A program made the position numbers and the translations under genes. From Alphaproteobacteria bacterium (GTDB lineage: Bacteria > Pseudomonadota > Alphaproteobacteria > Rhodobacterales > Rhodobacteraceae), in NCBI GenBank assembly GCA_030426685.1, contig JAUHYC010000001.1, positions 62,001-126,000 on the forward strand: a stretch of 64,000 nucleotides of DNA. Direction: 5' to 3'. The notes under the pieces were generated by a model. That model searched no databases, had not been told where the DNA came from, and was given only the letters and a program-made list of their open reading frames with translations. This document shows, in pieces, positions 43,794 to 52,746 of this stretch (within the stretch, counting starts at the first letter, position 1; each line of letters starts with the position of its first letter).

Positions 43794-43827
43794 GCCGGGT
43801 GCGGCCTCGCACCCGGCCTGTTTTTTT
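43794..43827 (+). terminator. Rho-independent terminator after degP
   Basis: GCCGGGTGCG and CGCACCCGGC form a perfect 10-bp stem with a GCCT loop, followed by CTG and seven T. It separates degP from the two-component genes, which must then have their own promoter or depend on read-through. Confidence 0.93.
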
Positions 43828-43873
43828 CAAAGAGTATCTGTGTTTATATCCCATAGAGAAAGGAGCTCCGATC

Positions 43874-44554
43874 ATGAGCAGACGCTTATTGATTGTCGAA
43901 GACGACCAGGAGACACGCGACTTCATCGCCAAAGGGTTCGGTGAAGAAGGCTATGTGGTCGAAGTGGCATCTGATGGCCGCGAGGGCCTTTACCATGCCA
44001 CCGATGGCGGGTTCGACGCCGTTGTGCTTGACCGGATGCTACCCGGTTTGGATGGGCTATCTCTGATCAAGTCGATGCGCGCGGCGGGGCTCAAGACGCC
44101 TGTACTGATGCTCACCGCCATGAGCGCGGTGGACGAACGGGTCAAGGGCCTGCGCGCAGGGGCGGATGATTATCTGGTCAAACCGTTCTCGTTTCAGGAG
44201 TTGCACGCGCGGATCGAGGCGTTATTGCGACGCCCGCAGGAATCGGAAGAAATCCCAACGCTCGCCTGCCGCGATCTTGAGATGGACCTGATGACCCGCA
44301 AGGTGACTCGTGGTGGGCGTGAGATCGCTCTGACCCCGCGCGAATTTCAGATCCTCGAGTTCTTCCTACGCCGTAAAAACCGCGTCGTGTCACGCACGAT
44401 GCTGCTGGAAGGCGTTTGGGATTACCATTTCGATCCGAATACCAATGTCGTCGATGTCCATATCTCGAAACTGCGCCGTCAGCTTGACGAGGACGGGGCC
44501 GATCCGCTGATCGAAACGGTACGTGGTGCCGGATACATGGTTTCGGATGGATAA
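43874..44554 (+). CDS. OmpR/PhoB-family response regulator
   Basis: A 226-residue two-component regulator. The receiver domain (1-115) has the acidic pair EDD (9-11), phosphoacceptor Asp53 in VVLDRMLPGLDG and the conserved lysine in LVKPFSFQEL. The winged-helix DNA-binding domain (about 130-222) includes LTPREFQILEFFLRRKNRVVSR and VVDVHISKLRRQLD. The ATG at 43874 has AGGAG nine bases upstream and starts right at the receiver fold. It overlaps the kinase gene by eight bases. Targets probably include degP, which has tandem decamers in its upstream region. Confidence 0.93.
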   Translation: MSRRLLIVEDDQETRDFIAKGFGEEGYVVEVASDGREGLYHATDGGFDAVVLDRMLPGLDGLSLIKSMRAAGLKTPVLMLTAMSAVDERVKGLRAGADDYLVKPFSFQELHARIEALLRRPQESEEIPTLACRDLEMDLMTRKVTRGGREIALTPREFQILEFFLRRKNRVVSRTMLLEGVWDYHFDPNTNVVDVHISKLRRQLDEDGADPLIETVRGAGYMVSDG

Positions 44555-45917
44555 TCTGCGCCTGTCGCTGAAAAACGCGCGCACGCGGCTGGTACTGGCC
44601 AGTATGGTACTGAGCACATTGCTGACCGCGGCGGTGCTTGCGACAGTTTATGTGACCGCCAATCGCACGATCTCGGGTGAAACGCGTTCGGTCGTGTCCG
44701 CCGAACTCACCGGCTTGGCGGATGAATACGAACGACGCGGTATGATTGGGCTGATCACCGCGATTGAACGCCGCCTGCCCACCGCGGCCGAGCGCGATGC
44801 GCTATATCTTCTGACCGGGCGACAGGGAACAAAACTGGCCGGCAACCTGACCCATTGGCCCGAGGGGATCGCTGCAGGCAGTGGCTGGGTCGACCTGCAA
44901 TTGCGCCGTGAAGACAGCGATCAGTCCGTTCCAATCTCTGCGGCGTCCGTCCGCCTGCCCGGGGGTGAGCGGCTGCTGGTCGGACGGGACGCTCTGGCGC
45001 GGCAGCAATTCGACCGCGCGCTGTTCCGATCCGTCGCGTTGGCACTTGCGACCGCATTGGCGCTGAGTCTGCTGACAGGTTGGTTGCTGACCCGGTTGGT
45101 ATTCTCTCGCCTGAAAGATATCGCCGATACTGCCGACAATATCGTATCCGGCGATCTGGCCCTGCGGATGCCTCTGCGCGGCACAGGTGATGAGTTCGAT
45201 CAGGTCTCGGGCACGCTCAACGACATGCTGGACCGCATTGAGGAATTGATCAGCAATCTGCGCACGACCTCGAATTCGATTGCACATGATCTGCGTTCAC
45301 CCTTGTCACGGTTGCGTCAGCGGATTGAGGCGTTGGCCGAACCGGGCAAAAGTGATCAGGATCGCGATGTCGACATTGCGCGCGCGACGGGTGAGATCGA
45401 TCATCTGCTGCGCCTCCTCAGCCAGCTAACCGAAATCTCACGCGCCGAGGCTGGCCTTGGTCGTGAACAGTTTGAATCGGTAAAGCTGCTGCAACTGGTC
45501 AACGATGCGGTTGAATTATACGAGCCCGTAGCCGCAGATCAGGGCATACGGCTGGAGGTCAAGGGCAACGCAGAGCCCATTCAAGGCCATCGGCCCTTGT
45601 TGTCACAAGCCCTGTCCAATCTGTTGGAAAACGCGATGCGCTACGCGCCGCAGGGGACGGCGATCACCATCGAAATCCGCGAAGATGGCGACTTCGCTCT
45701 GCTTAGCGTCCGCGACCGGGGCCCGGGTGTTCCCGAAAGCGAATTGCCCAGATTACAGTTGCCTTTTGTGACACTTGATCCCGCACGAACCGAACGCAAT
45801 GCCGGACTTGGTCTGGCACTGGTGGCCGCAATTTCGCGCATGCATGGCGGTAAACTTTTGGCGCGGAATTGCAAACCGGGGTTGGAGACAACCCTCAAGC
45901 TCGCGCGCAGACCCTGA
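44547..45917 (+). CDS. Sensor histidine kinase, partner of the upstream regulator
   Basis: A 456-residue membrane kinase. Two transmembrane helices (about 14-36 and 163-185) flank a periplasmic sensor domain of some 125 residues. HAMP follows (LKDIADTADNIVSGDLALRMP), then the HisKA H-box (SNSIAHDLRSPLSRLRQ). The HATPase domain has N-box LLENAMRYAPQ, G1 VRDRGPGVPE and G2 NAGLGLALVAAISRMHGG. The ATG at 44547 overlaps the regulator gene, giving translational coupling. The ligand is unknown; envelope stress is inferred from the adjacent degP. Confidence 0.93.
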   Translation: MDNLRLSLKNARTRLVLASMVLSTLLTAAVLATVYVTANRTISGETRSVVSAELTGLADEYERRGMIGLITAIERRLPTAAERDALYLLTGRQGTKLAGNLTHWPEGIAAGSGWVDLQLRREDSDQSVPISAASVRLPGGERLLVGRDALARQQFDRALFRSVALALATALALSLLTGWLLTRLVFSRLKDIADTADNIVSGDLALRMPLRGTGDEFDQVSGTLNDMLDRIEELISNLRTTSNSIAHDLRSPLSRLRQRIEALAEPGKSDQDRDVDIARATGEIDHLLRLLSQLTEISRAEAGLGREQFESVKLLQLVNDAVELYEPVAADQGIRLEVKGNAEPIQGHRPLLSQALSNLLENAMRYAPQGTAITIEIREDGDFALLSVRDRGPGVPESELPRLQLPFVTLDPARTERNAGLGLALVAAISRMHGGKLLARNCKPGLETTLKLARRP

Positions 45918-46025
45918 TTGACGTTAATTAGTCTCTTTAGTACATTGATTTTTAATTTATTTATCTATCTACAAGCTTGCCTTATTCCATTTACGACTGA
46001 TGGCAAAACGTGGCTACCTGAACAC

Positions 46026-47249
46026 TTAAAGAGTCGCTGGCAAACTCGCATATCCTCTGAACCTCATGCGTCCCCCATTCACTCTTGCCTCAGTCAGTGC
46101 ATAGTTCGGATACCTCTGCAAAAACCGCCCCAACGCCACCTGGCCTTCCAGTCGAGCAAGCGTCAGGCCAACACAAACATGCGGGCCACCCGCAAAGGCC
46201 AGATGCCTGTTTGGTCTGCGCGTAATGTCAAACCGCGCAGGATCGTCGAAGACATCCGGGTCCCGGTTGGCCGCTCCGATACACAGATGCAGATTCGTTC
46301 CCTTGGCAACGTGCAGACCGTCCAGGTCCAGATCCGCCGTTGTCTCCCGGTTTCCGAACTGATTGGGTGAACGGAAACGCAAAACCTCTTCAACTGTCGA
46401 AGTGATCAGCCCGAAATCTTCCTGCAGCCGCTGGCGCTGTTCCGGATGATCGAACAGCAAAGCCAGGCCGTTGCCGATCAGATTTGTGGTGGTTTCGTGT
46501 CCGGCATTCAGAATAAAGATGCAATTCTGCAGCAGCTCGGTTTCACTCAGCTTTTCGTCAGCCCCCTCACCTCGGATCAGTCGGGTCAGAACATCCGTTT
46601 CCGGATCGCCCGGTTCGGTGCGACGGCGCGCGACGAGATCTTCGAGATACGCCTTGAACTCGGAAACCGCCTGGTGCCCTTTGGCCAATTGCGCATCGGT
46701 CAAGGCAGGTTCAAGTGCGCCCAGAATAGACAGCGACCAATCGCGCAGCGGCCCGCGCTCGGCCATCGGAACGTCCAGCAGATTGCCGATGATCTGGATC
46801 GGAATGGTCGAGGCGAAATCCTCGATCAAATCCACTTGCACTCGCCCCGCCATTGCGTCCAGCAATTGGTCGACGGTTGCGATCAAACCCGGCTCCATTC
46901 GCGCAATGGCACGCGGTGTCAGGGCCGAGGTCATGATCTTGCGCACGCGCGTGTGCAGCGGTGGATCGGAGAACACCAGCGAGGTCGTATGATGCTCAAA
47001 GAGTGGCGTACCCACCCCAAACTTGGGTCCAAACGCAGCTTTCTTGTCCGACGAATAAAGTGTGGTGTCGCGGTAGATGCGATCCAGATCGGCGTGGCGA
47101 GACAGCAGCACTGACCCATCAGGCTGCGGCAAAACCGGAGCGTGCTTCAACAAGGCGTCGTAGAAAGGAAACGGATCATCGAGGAAGCCATCAGGCGGGT
47201 TCATCAGGTCCAGATTTTGTACCGACTTTTCGTAGCTTACTTGGCTCAT
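46026..47249 (-). CDS. Cytochrome P450
   Basis: A 407-residue soluble bacterial P450. The I-helix oxygen-activation motif is AGHETT at 249-254, ExxR is Glu288 to Arg291 (EEVLRF), and the heme-thiolate loop is FAGGPHVCVG with Cys359. Length and absence of a membrane helix fit class I enzymes that need a separate ferredoxin and reductase; neither gene is nearby. The substrate is not predictable. It stands alone, convergent with the kinase gene across an AT-rich gap of about 110 bases. Confidence 0.93.
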   Translation of the reverse strand: MSQVSYEKSVQNLDLMNPPDGFLDDPFPFYDALLKHAPVLPQPDGSVLLSRHADLDRIYRDTTLYSSDKKAAFGPKFGVGTPLFEHHTTSLVFSDPPLHTRVRKIMTSALTPRAIARMEPGLIATVDQLLDAMAGRVQVDLIEDFASTIPIQIIGNLLDVPMAERGPLRDWSLSILGALEPALTDAQLAKGHQAVSEFKAYLEDLVARRRTEPGDPETDVLTRLIRGEGADEKLSETELLQNCIFILNAGHETTTNLIGNGLALLFDHPEQRQRLQEDFGLITSTVEEVLRFRSPNQFGNRETTADLDLDGLHVAKGTNLHLCIGAANRDPDVFDDPARFDITRRPNRHLAFAGGPHVCVGLTLARLEGQVALGRFLQRYPNYALTEARVNGGRMRFRGYASLPATL

Positions 47250-47346
47250 TACCGCCTCCCCGCCTCAAGTTGTGAGTATCGCAATGCGCTTGCGCAGACA
47301 ACTCTGAGCGGGTGACAGGCGGCGTCAGCCGGGTTATGACACCCGC

Positions 47347-47694
47347 ATGTCTGATCCAGTCTCGTCCATCCGCAATCTCGGCCCTGCATTTGAGCAAGCC
47401 TGCACCCGTGCGGGCATTCATTCCGCGCAGGAGTTGCGTGACCTGGGTGCTGATGCGGCATATGCCCGACTGCTGCAATTCGGGTCACGTCCACATTTCA
47501 TCGGGTATTACGTTCTGGTCATGGGGCTACAGGGGCGGCCGTGGAATGACTGCAAGGGTGAGGAAAAGAAAGCACTGCGCAAAAGGTTCGATGCGATCAA
47601 AGCCAGTGTCAGCCGAGCACCGGAAAGCCAGTTGATCTCGGATCTGGATGCCGTTGGCGTGCGCATCACACCAAGTGACCTCAAGCCTGTCTGA
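47347..47694 (+). CDS. TfoX C-terminal domain protein
   Basis: A 115-residue protein with the TfoX_C helix-hairpin-helix-like fold at residues 5-85 (ISSIRNLGP-like start, then AFEQACTRAGIHSAQELRDLGADAAYARL, then GLQGRPWNDC). Full TfoX/Sxy proteins regulate competence, but this stand-alone domain lacks the N-terminal part and may have a different role. It lies on the plus strand between the P450 and ndk genes and is convergent with ndk; the terminator beyond belongs to ndk. Confidence 0.82.
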   Translation: MSDPVSSIRNLGPAFEQACTRAGIHSAQELRDLGADAAYARLLQFGSRPHFIGYYVLVMGLQGRPWNDCKGEEKKALRKRFDAIKASVSRAPESQLISDLDAVGVRITPSDLKPV

Positions 47695-47699
47695 GCATG

Positions 47700-47728
47700 A
47701 AAAAGCCGCACCCGAACCCGGATGCGGC
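47700..47728 (-). terminator. Intrinsic terminator of ndk (minus strand)
   Basis: On the minus strand GCCGCA(T)CC and GG(G)TGCGGC form a stem of about nine pairs around GGGTTC and run into TTTTT. It lies directly after the convergent TfoX-C gene and about 25 bases beyond ndk. Confidence 0.7.
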
Positions 47729-47753
47729 CCAATCTGTTTACCGGAACGGCGGC

Positions 47754-48176
47754 TTAGCCAACCAGTTCGATACCGGAGAAGAAATAGGCGATCTCAACGG
47801 CAGCGGTTTCCGGAGCATCCGAACCGTGGACCGAGTTTTCACCAACCGACTCGGCGAACTCGGCGCGGATGGTGCCGGGTGCTGCGTCTGCGGGGTTGGT
47901 TGCGCCCATCACTTCGCGGTTCTTTGCGATGGCGCCTTCGCCTTCCAGAACCTGCACAACGACCGGAGCTGACGACATGAATTCGCACAGTTCGTCATAG
48001 AACGGGCGCTCGGCATGCACGTCATAGAATTTGCCGGCCTGGGCTTTGGTCATGTGGATGCGCTTTTGCGCGACGATGCGCAGGCCCGCTTCTTCGAACT
48101 TGGCGTTGATTTTGCCAGTCAGGTTGCGGCGGGTTGCATCGGGTTTGATGATCGAGAAAGTGCGTTCCAGTGCCAT
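47754..48176 (-). CDS. ndk: Nucleoside diphosphate kinase
   Basis: A 140-residue enzyme that equilibrates NTP and NDP pools by a phosphohistidine mechanism. The active-site His117 lies in [11 protein letters not shown], and the family N-terminus [14 protein letters not shown] and the nucleotide-binding [17 protein letters not shown] are intact. The length is canonical. Its terminator is shared with the convergent TfoX-C gene region. It is monocistronic as far as seen. Confidence 0.97.
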   Translation of the reverse strand: MALERTFSIIKPDATRRNLTGKINAKFEEAGLRIVAQKRIHMTKAQAGKFYDVHAERPFYDELCEFMSSAPVVVQVLEGEGAIAKNREVMGATNPADAAPGTIRAEFAESVGENSVHGSDAPETAAVEIAYFFSGIELVG

Positions 48177-48272
48177 ATCGGCCTCTCCTTGCTTTGTGGC
48201 GCTGAGCCCGCGCCGAAAACTATCGCGCGCCGCCTAACACGGTCTGTTGCGCATGAAAAGTGTAATGATGGT

Positions 48273-49493
48273 CTAACCGGCGCTTTGCGGTTCAGATTGT
48301 TCGGGCAGCGGGTCGATACGATCAACGTGACGTACGTAAAGCACTGCCAGCAGGCCAATGGAACTGCAGCCACACATCATGCCCAGCACCAGGTAAGGTC
48401 CGTTTTCGGGGCTGACCAATGCGCCTGTCATTGAAGTCAGGACAGCCCCCAAGGCAACGATCATCGCGCCGGAAAGGCCCGCTGCGCTGCCCGCCAGCCT
48501 GGGTCGTACCGACATGACCCCCGCCAATGCGTTGGCGTTTGTCAGCCCGTTGCCGAAACCCACGCAGATTGCGGACCCAAAGAAAACCCAGACAGAGCCA
48601 ATATTGGCGGCAAACAGAAGCAATCCGCAGAGGGGCCCTGTTGACGCCACAATCCGGCCAATCAGGATCATCGTCGTCAGTCGGGTTCGTGCAGCGATGC
48701 GCCCGGTGATGAAATTGCCCACCATGAAACCCCCGGTGATGATGCCGATGCCCAGTCCCAGCATTGCGGGGCTCAGGTCAAACCAGGCGGCGGCCACAAG
48801 CGGCGCTCCGGTAATGAAGCTGAAAAACGCTCCGATCGAGAATGAGGCGCACAGGGCAAACCCCCAGAACCTGCGGGCGCGAAACAGATGCGGATATTCC
48901 CGCAACTGCGCCGCGAAGGTCGAGGACCGGTTGGTATTGGTCTCTCCCATATCGAACCAAAGCAGGGCCAGCAGCCCTGCCCCCAAAGCCGAATACAGGA
49001 CAAAACCAGCACGCCAGCCAAACAGCATGTCCAGCGCACCGCCCAGCATCGGCCCCAGCATCGGAGCAAGCGCCATCGCCATGGCGACATAACCCAGCTT
49101 GCTGGCGGCCTCATTCGGCGGATAGCGATCCCGGATCGAGGCGCTGGACAAAACCGATCCCGCGACCACCGCAGCTTGCAACAATCGAAAGCCCAGGAAC
49201 GGCCAGATCGATTGCGCCATTGCGCAGCCGACTGAGGCGCAGACGAAGATCGACATGCAAATCAGCAAGACCGGTCTGCGCCCGTATCGATCCGACAGAG
49301 GCCCCATGATCAGCTGTAACACAGCCGAGATCGCCAGATACCCCGCGACCGAAAGGTTCACGAGGCCGTAGTCCACTGCGAAATCCTCGCTCATATGCGC
49401 CAGCGACGGCAGGAACATATTCAGCGACAGCACGGACAGAGCCGTAGCAAAGATCAGTGTGATCAGAGCGGGGGGTGTTCGGGCTGCACGCAT
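48273..49493 (-). CDS. MFS transporter, Bcr/CflA drug-resistance type
   Basis: A 406-residue protein with 12 predicted membrane helices. The motif-A-like loop GPLSDRYGRRPVLL (about 66-79) and the segment RLLQAAVVAGSVLSSASIRDRY with later LGYVAMAMALAPMLGPMLGGAL identify the Bcr/CflA drug/H+ antiporter subgroup. Its substrate is unknown. It is monocistronic and lies 96 bases upstream (minus-strand sense) of ndk. Confidence 0.88.
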   Translation of the reverse strand: MRAARTPPALITLIFATALSVLSLNMFLPSLAHMSEDFAVDYGLVNLSVAGYLAISAVLQLIMGPLSDRYGRRPVLLICMSIFVCASVGCAMAQSIWPFLGFRLLQAAVVAGSVLSSASIRDRYPPNEAASKLGYVAMAMALAPMLGPMLGGALDMLFGWRAGFVLYSALGAGLLALLWFDMGETNTNRSSTFAAQLREYPHLFRARRFWGFALCASFSIGAFFSFITGAPLVAAAWFDLSPAMLGLGIGIITGGFMVGNFITGRIAARTRLTTMILIGRIVASTGPLCGLLLFAANIGSVWVFFGSAICVGFGNGLTNANALAGVMSVRPRLAGSAAGLSGAMIVALGAVLTSMTGALVSPENGPYLVLGMMCGCSSIGLLAVLYVRHVDRIDPLPEQSEPQSAG

Positions 49494-49600
49494 GTCAAAA
49501 CCGATTCATCAATGCAAACGAAACAGCGCTAACACATCGCTTCCAGATTGAACATGCCAAGCCGCTGGCGGCGGCATTCCGGCTCTGCTAAGAGCGCCCT

Positions 49601-51457
49601 ATGCTACGGATCGAAGACATCACATATGCCGTTGAAGGCCGCCCCTTGTTCGACGGGGCCAGCGCGACCATCCCCGATGGTCACAAGGTTGGTCTGGTTG
49701 GCCGTAACGGGACCGGCAAGACTACGCTCTTCCGTCTGATCCGGGGCGAGCTGGCATTGGAATCGGGCAATATCGTCCTGCCAAAGCGGGCACGGATCGG
49801 TGGGGTTGCGCAAGAGGTGCCCTCGTCCGATGTCTCGCTGATCAATACAGTTCTGGCTGCCGATACCGAACGCAGCGCGCTGATGGCCGAGGCCGACAAA
49901 GCCGAAGACCCGACCCGCATTGCCGAGATCCAGACACGTCTGGCGGATATCGACGCCTGGTCCGCCGAGGCCCGCGCGGCTTCGATCCTGAAAGGGCTGG
50001 GCTTTGACGATGAAGAGCAATTGCGACCCTGCTCGGATTTCTCGGGGGGCTGGCGCATGCGCGTGGCGTTGGCGGCGGTGTTGTTTTCCCAGCCCGACCT
50101 GCTGCTGCTGGACGAACCGACCAACTATCTTGACCTCGAAGGCGCGCTGTGGCTGGAGAGCTATCTGGCGAAGTATCCGCACACCGTCATCATCATCTCT
50201 CACGACCGCGGGCTTTTGAATCGTGCGGTCGGCTCGATCCTGCATCTGGAGGATCGCAAGCTGACCTATTACGCGGTGCCCTACGACAAGTTCGCCGAGC
50301 GGCGCGCCGAGCGGCTGGCGCAGGCAGAATCCGAGAATGCCAGGGCAAAGGCACGCATAGCCCATCTTCAAAGCTTTGTGGACCGTTTCCGCTACAAGGC
50401 GTCCAAGGCCGTGCAGGCCCAATCCCGCCTGAAAATGATCGAACGCATTCAGTTGGTCTCGACCCCGCAAGAGGCTGCATTGCGTGCGTTTTCCTTCCCG
50501 GAGCCCGAGGAGCTTTCGCCTCCGATCATCCAGATCGAAGGCGGTGTAACGGGTTATGGTGAGACCGAAGTACTGCGCCGTTTGAACCTGCGCATCGATC
50601 AGGACGATCGGATCGCGCTGCTGGGCAAGAACGGTCAGGGCAAATCGACTCTGTCCAAACTGCTGTCGGACCGCCTGCCCCTGATGGCTGGCAAGATGAC
50701 CCGCAGCAACAAGCTGCGGATCGGCTATTTTGCGCAGCATCAGGTGGATGAGCTGCATGTGGATGAGACACCACTGGATCACCTGCGCCGCCTGCGCCCC
50801 GATGAGGCGCCGGGCAAATGGCGCTCACGTCTGGCCGGGTTCGGGCTGAATGCCGATCAGGCGGAAACTCTGGTCGGCCGGTTGTCCGGTGGTCAGAAGG
50901 CGCGGCTGTCTTTGCTGATCGCGACGATCGACGCGCCGCATATGCTGATCCTTGATGAGCCGACCAACCACCTTGATATCGAAAGCCGCGAAGCTCTGGT
51001 CGAGGCCCTGACAGCCTATTCCGGTGCGGTGGTTCTGGTCAGTCATGACATGCACCTTCTGTCATTGGTCGCGGACCGGCTGTGGCTGGTCTCGGACGGC
51101 ACGGTCAAACCTTATGACGGTGATCTCGAAGCCTATCGCGCCACCTTGCTGGCCCGGGACAAGCCGGTGAAGGCCAACAAGCCGCAGGTCGCCAAACCCA
51201 AGCGTCCCTCGCGTGAGGTGGTTCTGGCCCTGCGGGCCGATCTGCGCAAATGCGAAGAGCGGATAGAGAAGCTTACAGATATGCACGACAAGCTTTCTGC
51301 CAAGCTGGCGGACCCGTCGCTGTACGAAGATGGCAAGATCAACGATCTTGAAACCTGGAACCGCAAATTCGCTGAGGTGGTTGAGGCGATGCAAAAGGCC
51401 GAATCCCTTTGGGTCGCCGCCGCCGAGCGTCTGGAGCAAGCAGAGAGCGTAGCATGA
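49601..51457 (+). CDS. ABC-F family ATPase (YheS-like)
   Basis: A 618-residue soluble protein with two ABC domains joined by a charged linker and no membrane segments, the layout of ribosome-associated ABC-F proteins. Domain 1 has Walker A GRNGTGKTTL, signature FSGGWRMRVALA and Walker B LLLLDEPTNYLD. Domain 2 has GKNGQGKSTL, LSGGQKARLSLL and LILDEPTNHLD. The FSGGWRMR form and the C-terminal coiled-coil (about 545-615) point to the YheS/Uup group. Such proteins rescue or tune stalled ribosomes. It overlaps the marC-type gene by four bases. Confidence 0.9.
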   Translation: MLRIEDITYAVEGRPLFDGASATIPDGHKVGLVGRNGTGKTTLFRLIRGELALESGNIVLPKRARIGGVAQEVPSSDVSLINTVLAADTERSALMAEADKAEDPTRIAEIQTRLADIDAWSAEARAASILKGLGFDDEEQLRPCSDFSGGWRMRVALAAVLFSQPDLLLLDEPTNYLDLEGALWLESYLAKYPHTVIIISHDRGLLNRAVGSILHLEDRKLTYYAVPYDKFAERRAERLAQAESENARAKARIAHLQSFVDRFRYKASKAVQAQSRLKMIERIQLVSTPQEAALRAFSFPEPEELSPPIIQIEGGVTGYGETEVLRRLNLRIDQDDRIALLGKNGQGKSTLSKLLSDRLPLMAGKMTRSNKLRIGYFAQHQVDELHVDETPLDHLRRLRPDEAPGKWRSRLAGFGLNADQAETLVGRLSGGQKARLSLLIATIDAPHMLILDEPTNHLDIESREALVEALTAYSGAVVLVSHDMHLLSLVADRLWLVSDGTVKPYDGDLEAYRATLLARDKPVKANKPQVAKPKRPSREVVLALRADLRKCEERIEKLTDMHDKLSAKLADPSLYEDGKINDLETWNRKFAEVVEAMQKAESLWVAAAERLEQAESVA

Positions 51458-52074
51458 TTGAACTGGCCTTTTTCATAACGGCGTTCACGACGATGTTCGT
51501 GGTGATCGATCCGTTTGGCACAACGCCCATCTATGTCGCGCTGACCCAGGACATGGATTCGGCAACCCGGCGCAAAACCGCGATCCGAAGCTGTCTGACG
51601 GCAGTATGCATCCTGATCGCCTTTGCGGCTTTTGGTGAGGCGGTTCTGGGGTTTGTCGGCATCTCGATGGCCGCATTCCGTGTTGCGGGTGGGGCATTGC
51701 TGTTCCTGACCGCGCTCGACATGCTGTTTGAACGGCGGACCAAACGGCGTGAGAATCGGGCCGAAGAGGAAGAGCATCCCGACCCGTCTGTCTTTCCGCT
51801 GGCGATCCCCCTGATTGCGGGCCCGGGATCAATCGCCACCATTATCCTGCTGGCGGGACAGAATCCGGGTGTTCAAGGTATTGTTGCCGCATGTGCCGTG
51901 ATGCTGGCAGTCATGGCCGTAGTTTTCGTGTTCTTTCTGGCCGGAGGTCTGATTGCGCGCATTCTGGGCAAAACCGGGCTGAACGTGCTGACCCGGTTGC
52001 TGGGTATGCTGCTGGCCGCACTGTCGGTTCAGTTCATTCTGGATGGCCTCAAGGCCTTTGGATTTGCCTCCTGA
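51454..52074 (+). CDS. MarC family integral membrane protein
   Basis: A 206-residue protein with six predicted membrane helices and the diagnostic N-terminus FFITAFTTMFVVIDPFGTTPIYVALT. The C-terminal half contains PLAIPLIAGPGSIATIILLAG, another family block. The function of MarC proteins is not established; the earlier link to multiple antibiotic resistance was withdrawn. ATG at 51454 overlaps the ABC-F stop codon (ATGA), so the two are co-translated. Confidence 0.9.
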   Translation: MIELAFFITAFTTMFVVIDPFGTTPIYVALTQDMDSATRRKTAIRSCLTAVCILIAFAAFGEAVLGFVGISMAAFRVAGGALLFLTALDMLFERRTKRRENRAEEEEHPDPSVFPLAIPLIAGPGSIATIILLAGQNPGVQGIVAACAVMLAVMAVVFVFFLAGGLIARILGKTGLNVLTRLLGMLLAALSVQFILDGLKAFGFAS

Positions 52075-52115
52075 ACCCCCATATATGTTGTCAGGCAACT
52101 GATTTGGGTGACGGA

Positions 52116-52697
52116 ATGGATGGCGAGAATATCGGGCGGTTGACCTATCTGGTTCTGCTGGGTGCAGCGCTGCTGATGTGGTTCATCACCCAGAACCGCC
52201 AATCGCTTGGCAAGACGATGCAGCAGGCCGCAGCCTGGGTATTTATCTTTATCGGCGTCATCGCAGTCGTCGGGCTCTGGGATGATATCCGCTCAACCGT
52301 CGGTACCACGCCCCAGTTGACGGTGACGGATCACCGGATTGAGGTGCCCCGATCCTTCGACGGACATTATTACCTGCCGATGCTGGTCAACGGCAAAGCT
52401 GTGACGTTTCTGGTCGACACCGGCGCCAGCGATATCGTGCTGAGCACCCAGGATGCCGAACGCGCCGGGATTGATACCGAGCAACTGAACTATCTCGGAC
52501 GCGCTGCGACTGCGAATGGCGTCGTTCGCACGGCTCCGGTGCGGCTGGACAGTCTGTCGCTTGGGCCAATCACGGACCGCAATATTCCGGCCTCGATCAA
52601 CGAAGGTGATCTGCATCAGTCGTTGCTGGGAATGGAGTATCTGCATCGCTTTTCGAACATCCAGTTCGCCGATGGCCGCCTGATTCTGTCGCGCTGA
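52116..52697 (+). CDS. Retropepsin-like membrane-anchored aspartic protease (TIGR02281 type)
   Basis: A 193-residue protein with two N-terminal hydrophobic segments (about 8-24 and 41-54) and a periplasmic single-lobe aspartic protease domain. The catalytic motif is LVDTGASDIVLS with Asp101, flanked by FDGHYYLPMLVNGKAVTFLV; the second half contains LGMEYLHRFSNIQFADGRLIL. As in retroviral proteases the domain must dimerise. It is co-directional with the marC-type gene, 41 bases upstream. The ATG at 52116 begins the first membrane helix region. Confidence 0.88.
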   Translation: MDGENIGRLTYLVLLGAALLMWFITQNRQSLGKTMQQAAAWVFIFIGVIAVVGLWDDIRSTVGTTPQLTVTDHRIEVPRSFDGHYYLPMLVNGKAVTFLVDTGASDIVLSTQDAERAGIDTEQLNYLGRAATANGVVRTAPVRLDSLSLGPITDRNIPASINEGDLHQSLLGMEYLHRFSNIQFADGRLILSR

Positions 52698-52714
52698 CCA
52701 CATTCATTGATTGA

Positions 52715-52729
52715 GAACAAAAAAGGAAC
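52715..52729 (+). promoter_or_regulatory. LexA (SOS) box, GAAC-N7-GAAC
   Basis: GAAC at 52715-52718 and GAAC at 52726-52729 are separated by seven bases. This is the perfect alphaproteobacterial LexA box (GTTC-N7-GTTC read on the other strand). It lies 17 bases before the ATG of the ImuA-like gene. Confidence 0.8.
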
Positions 52730-52746
52730 ACGCTACTCTGATCAGC

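Noticed and set aside
46446-47114. 222-codon plus-strand frame opposite the P450 gene
   Set aside because: Antisense shadow of a P450 with all catalytic motifs.
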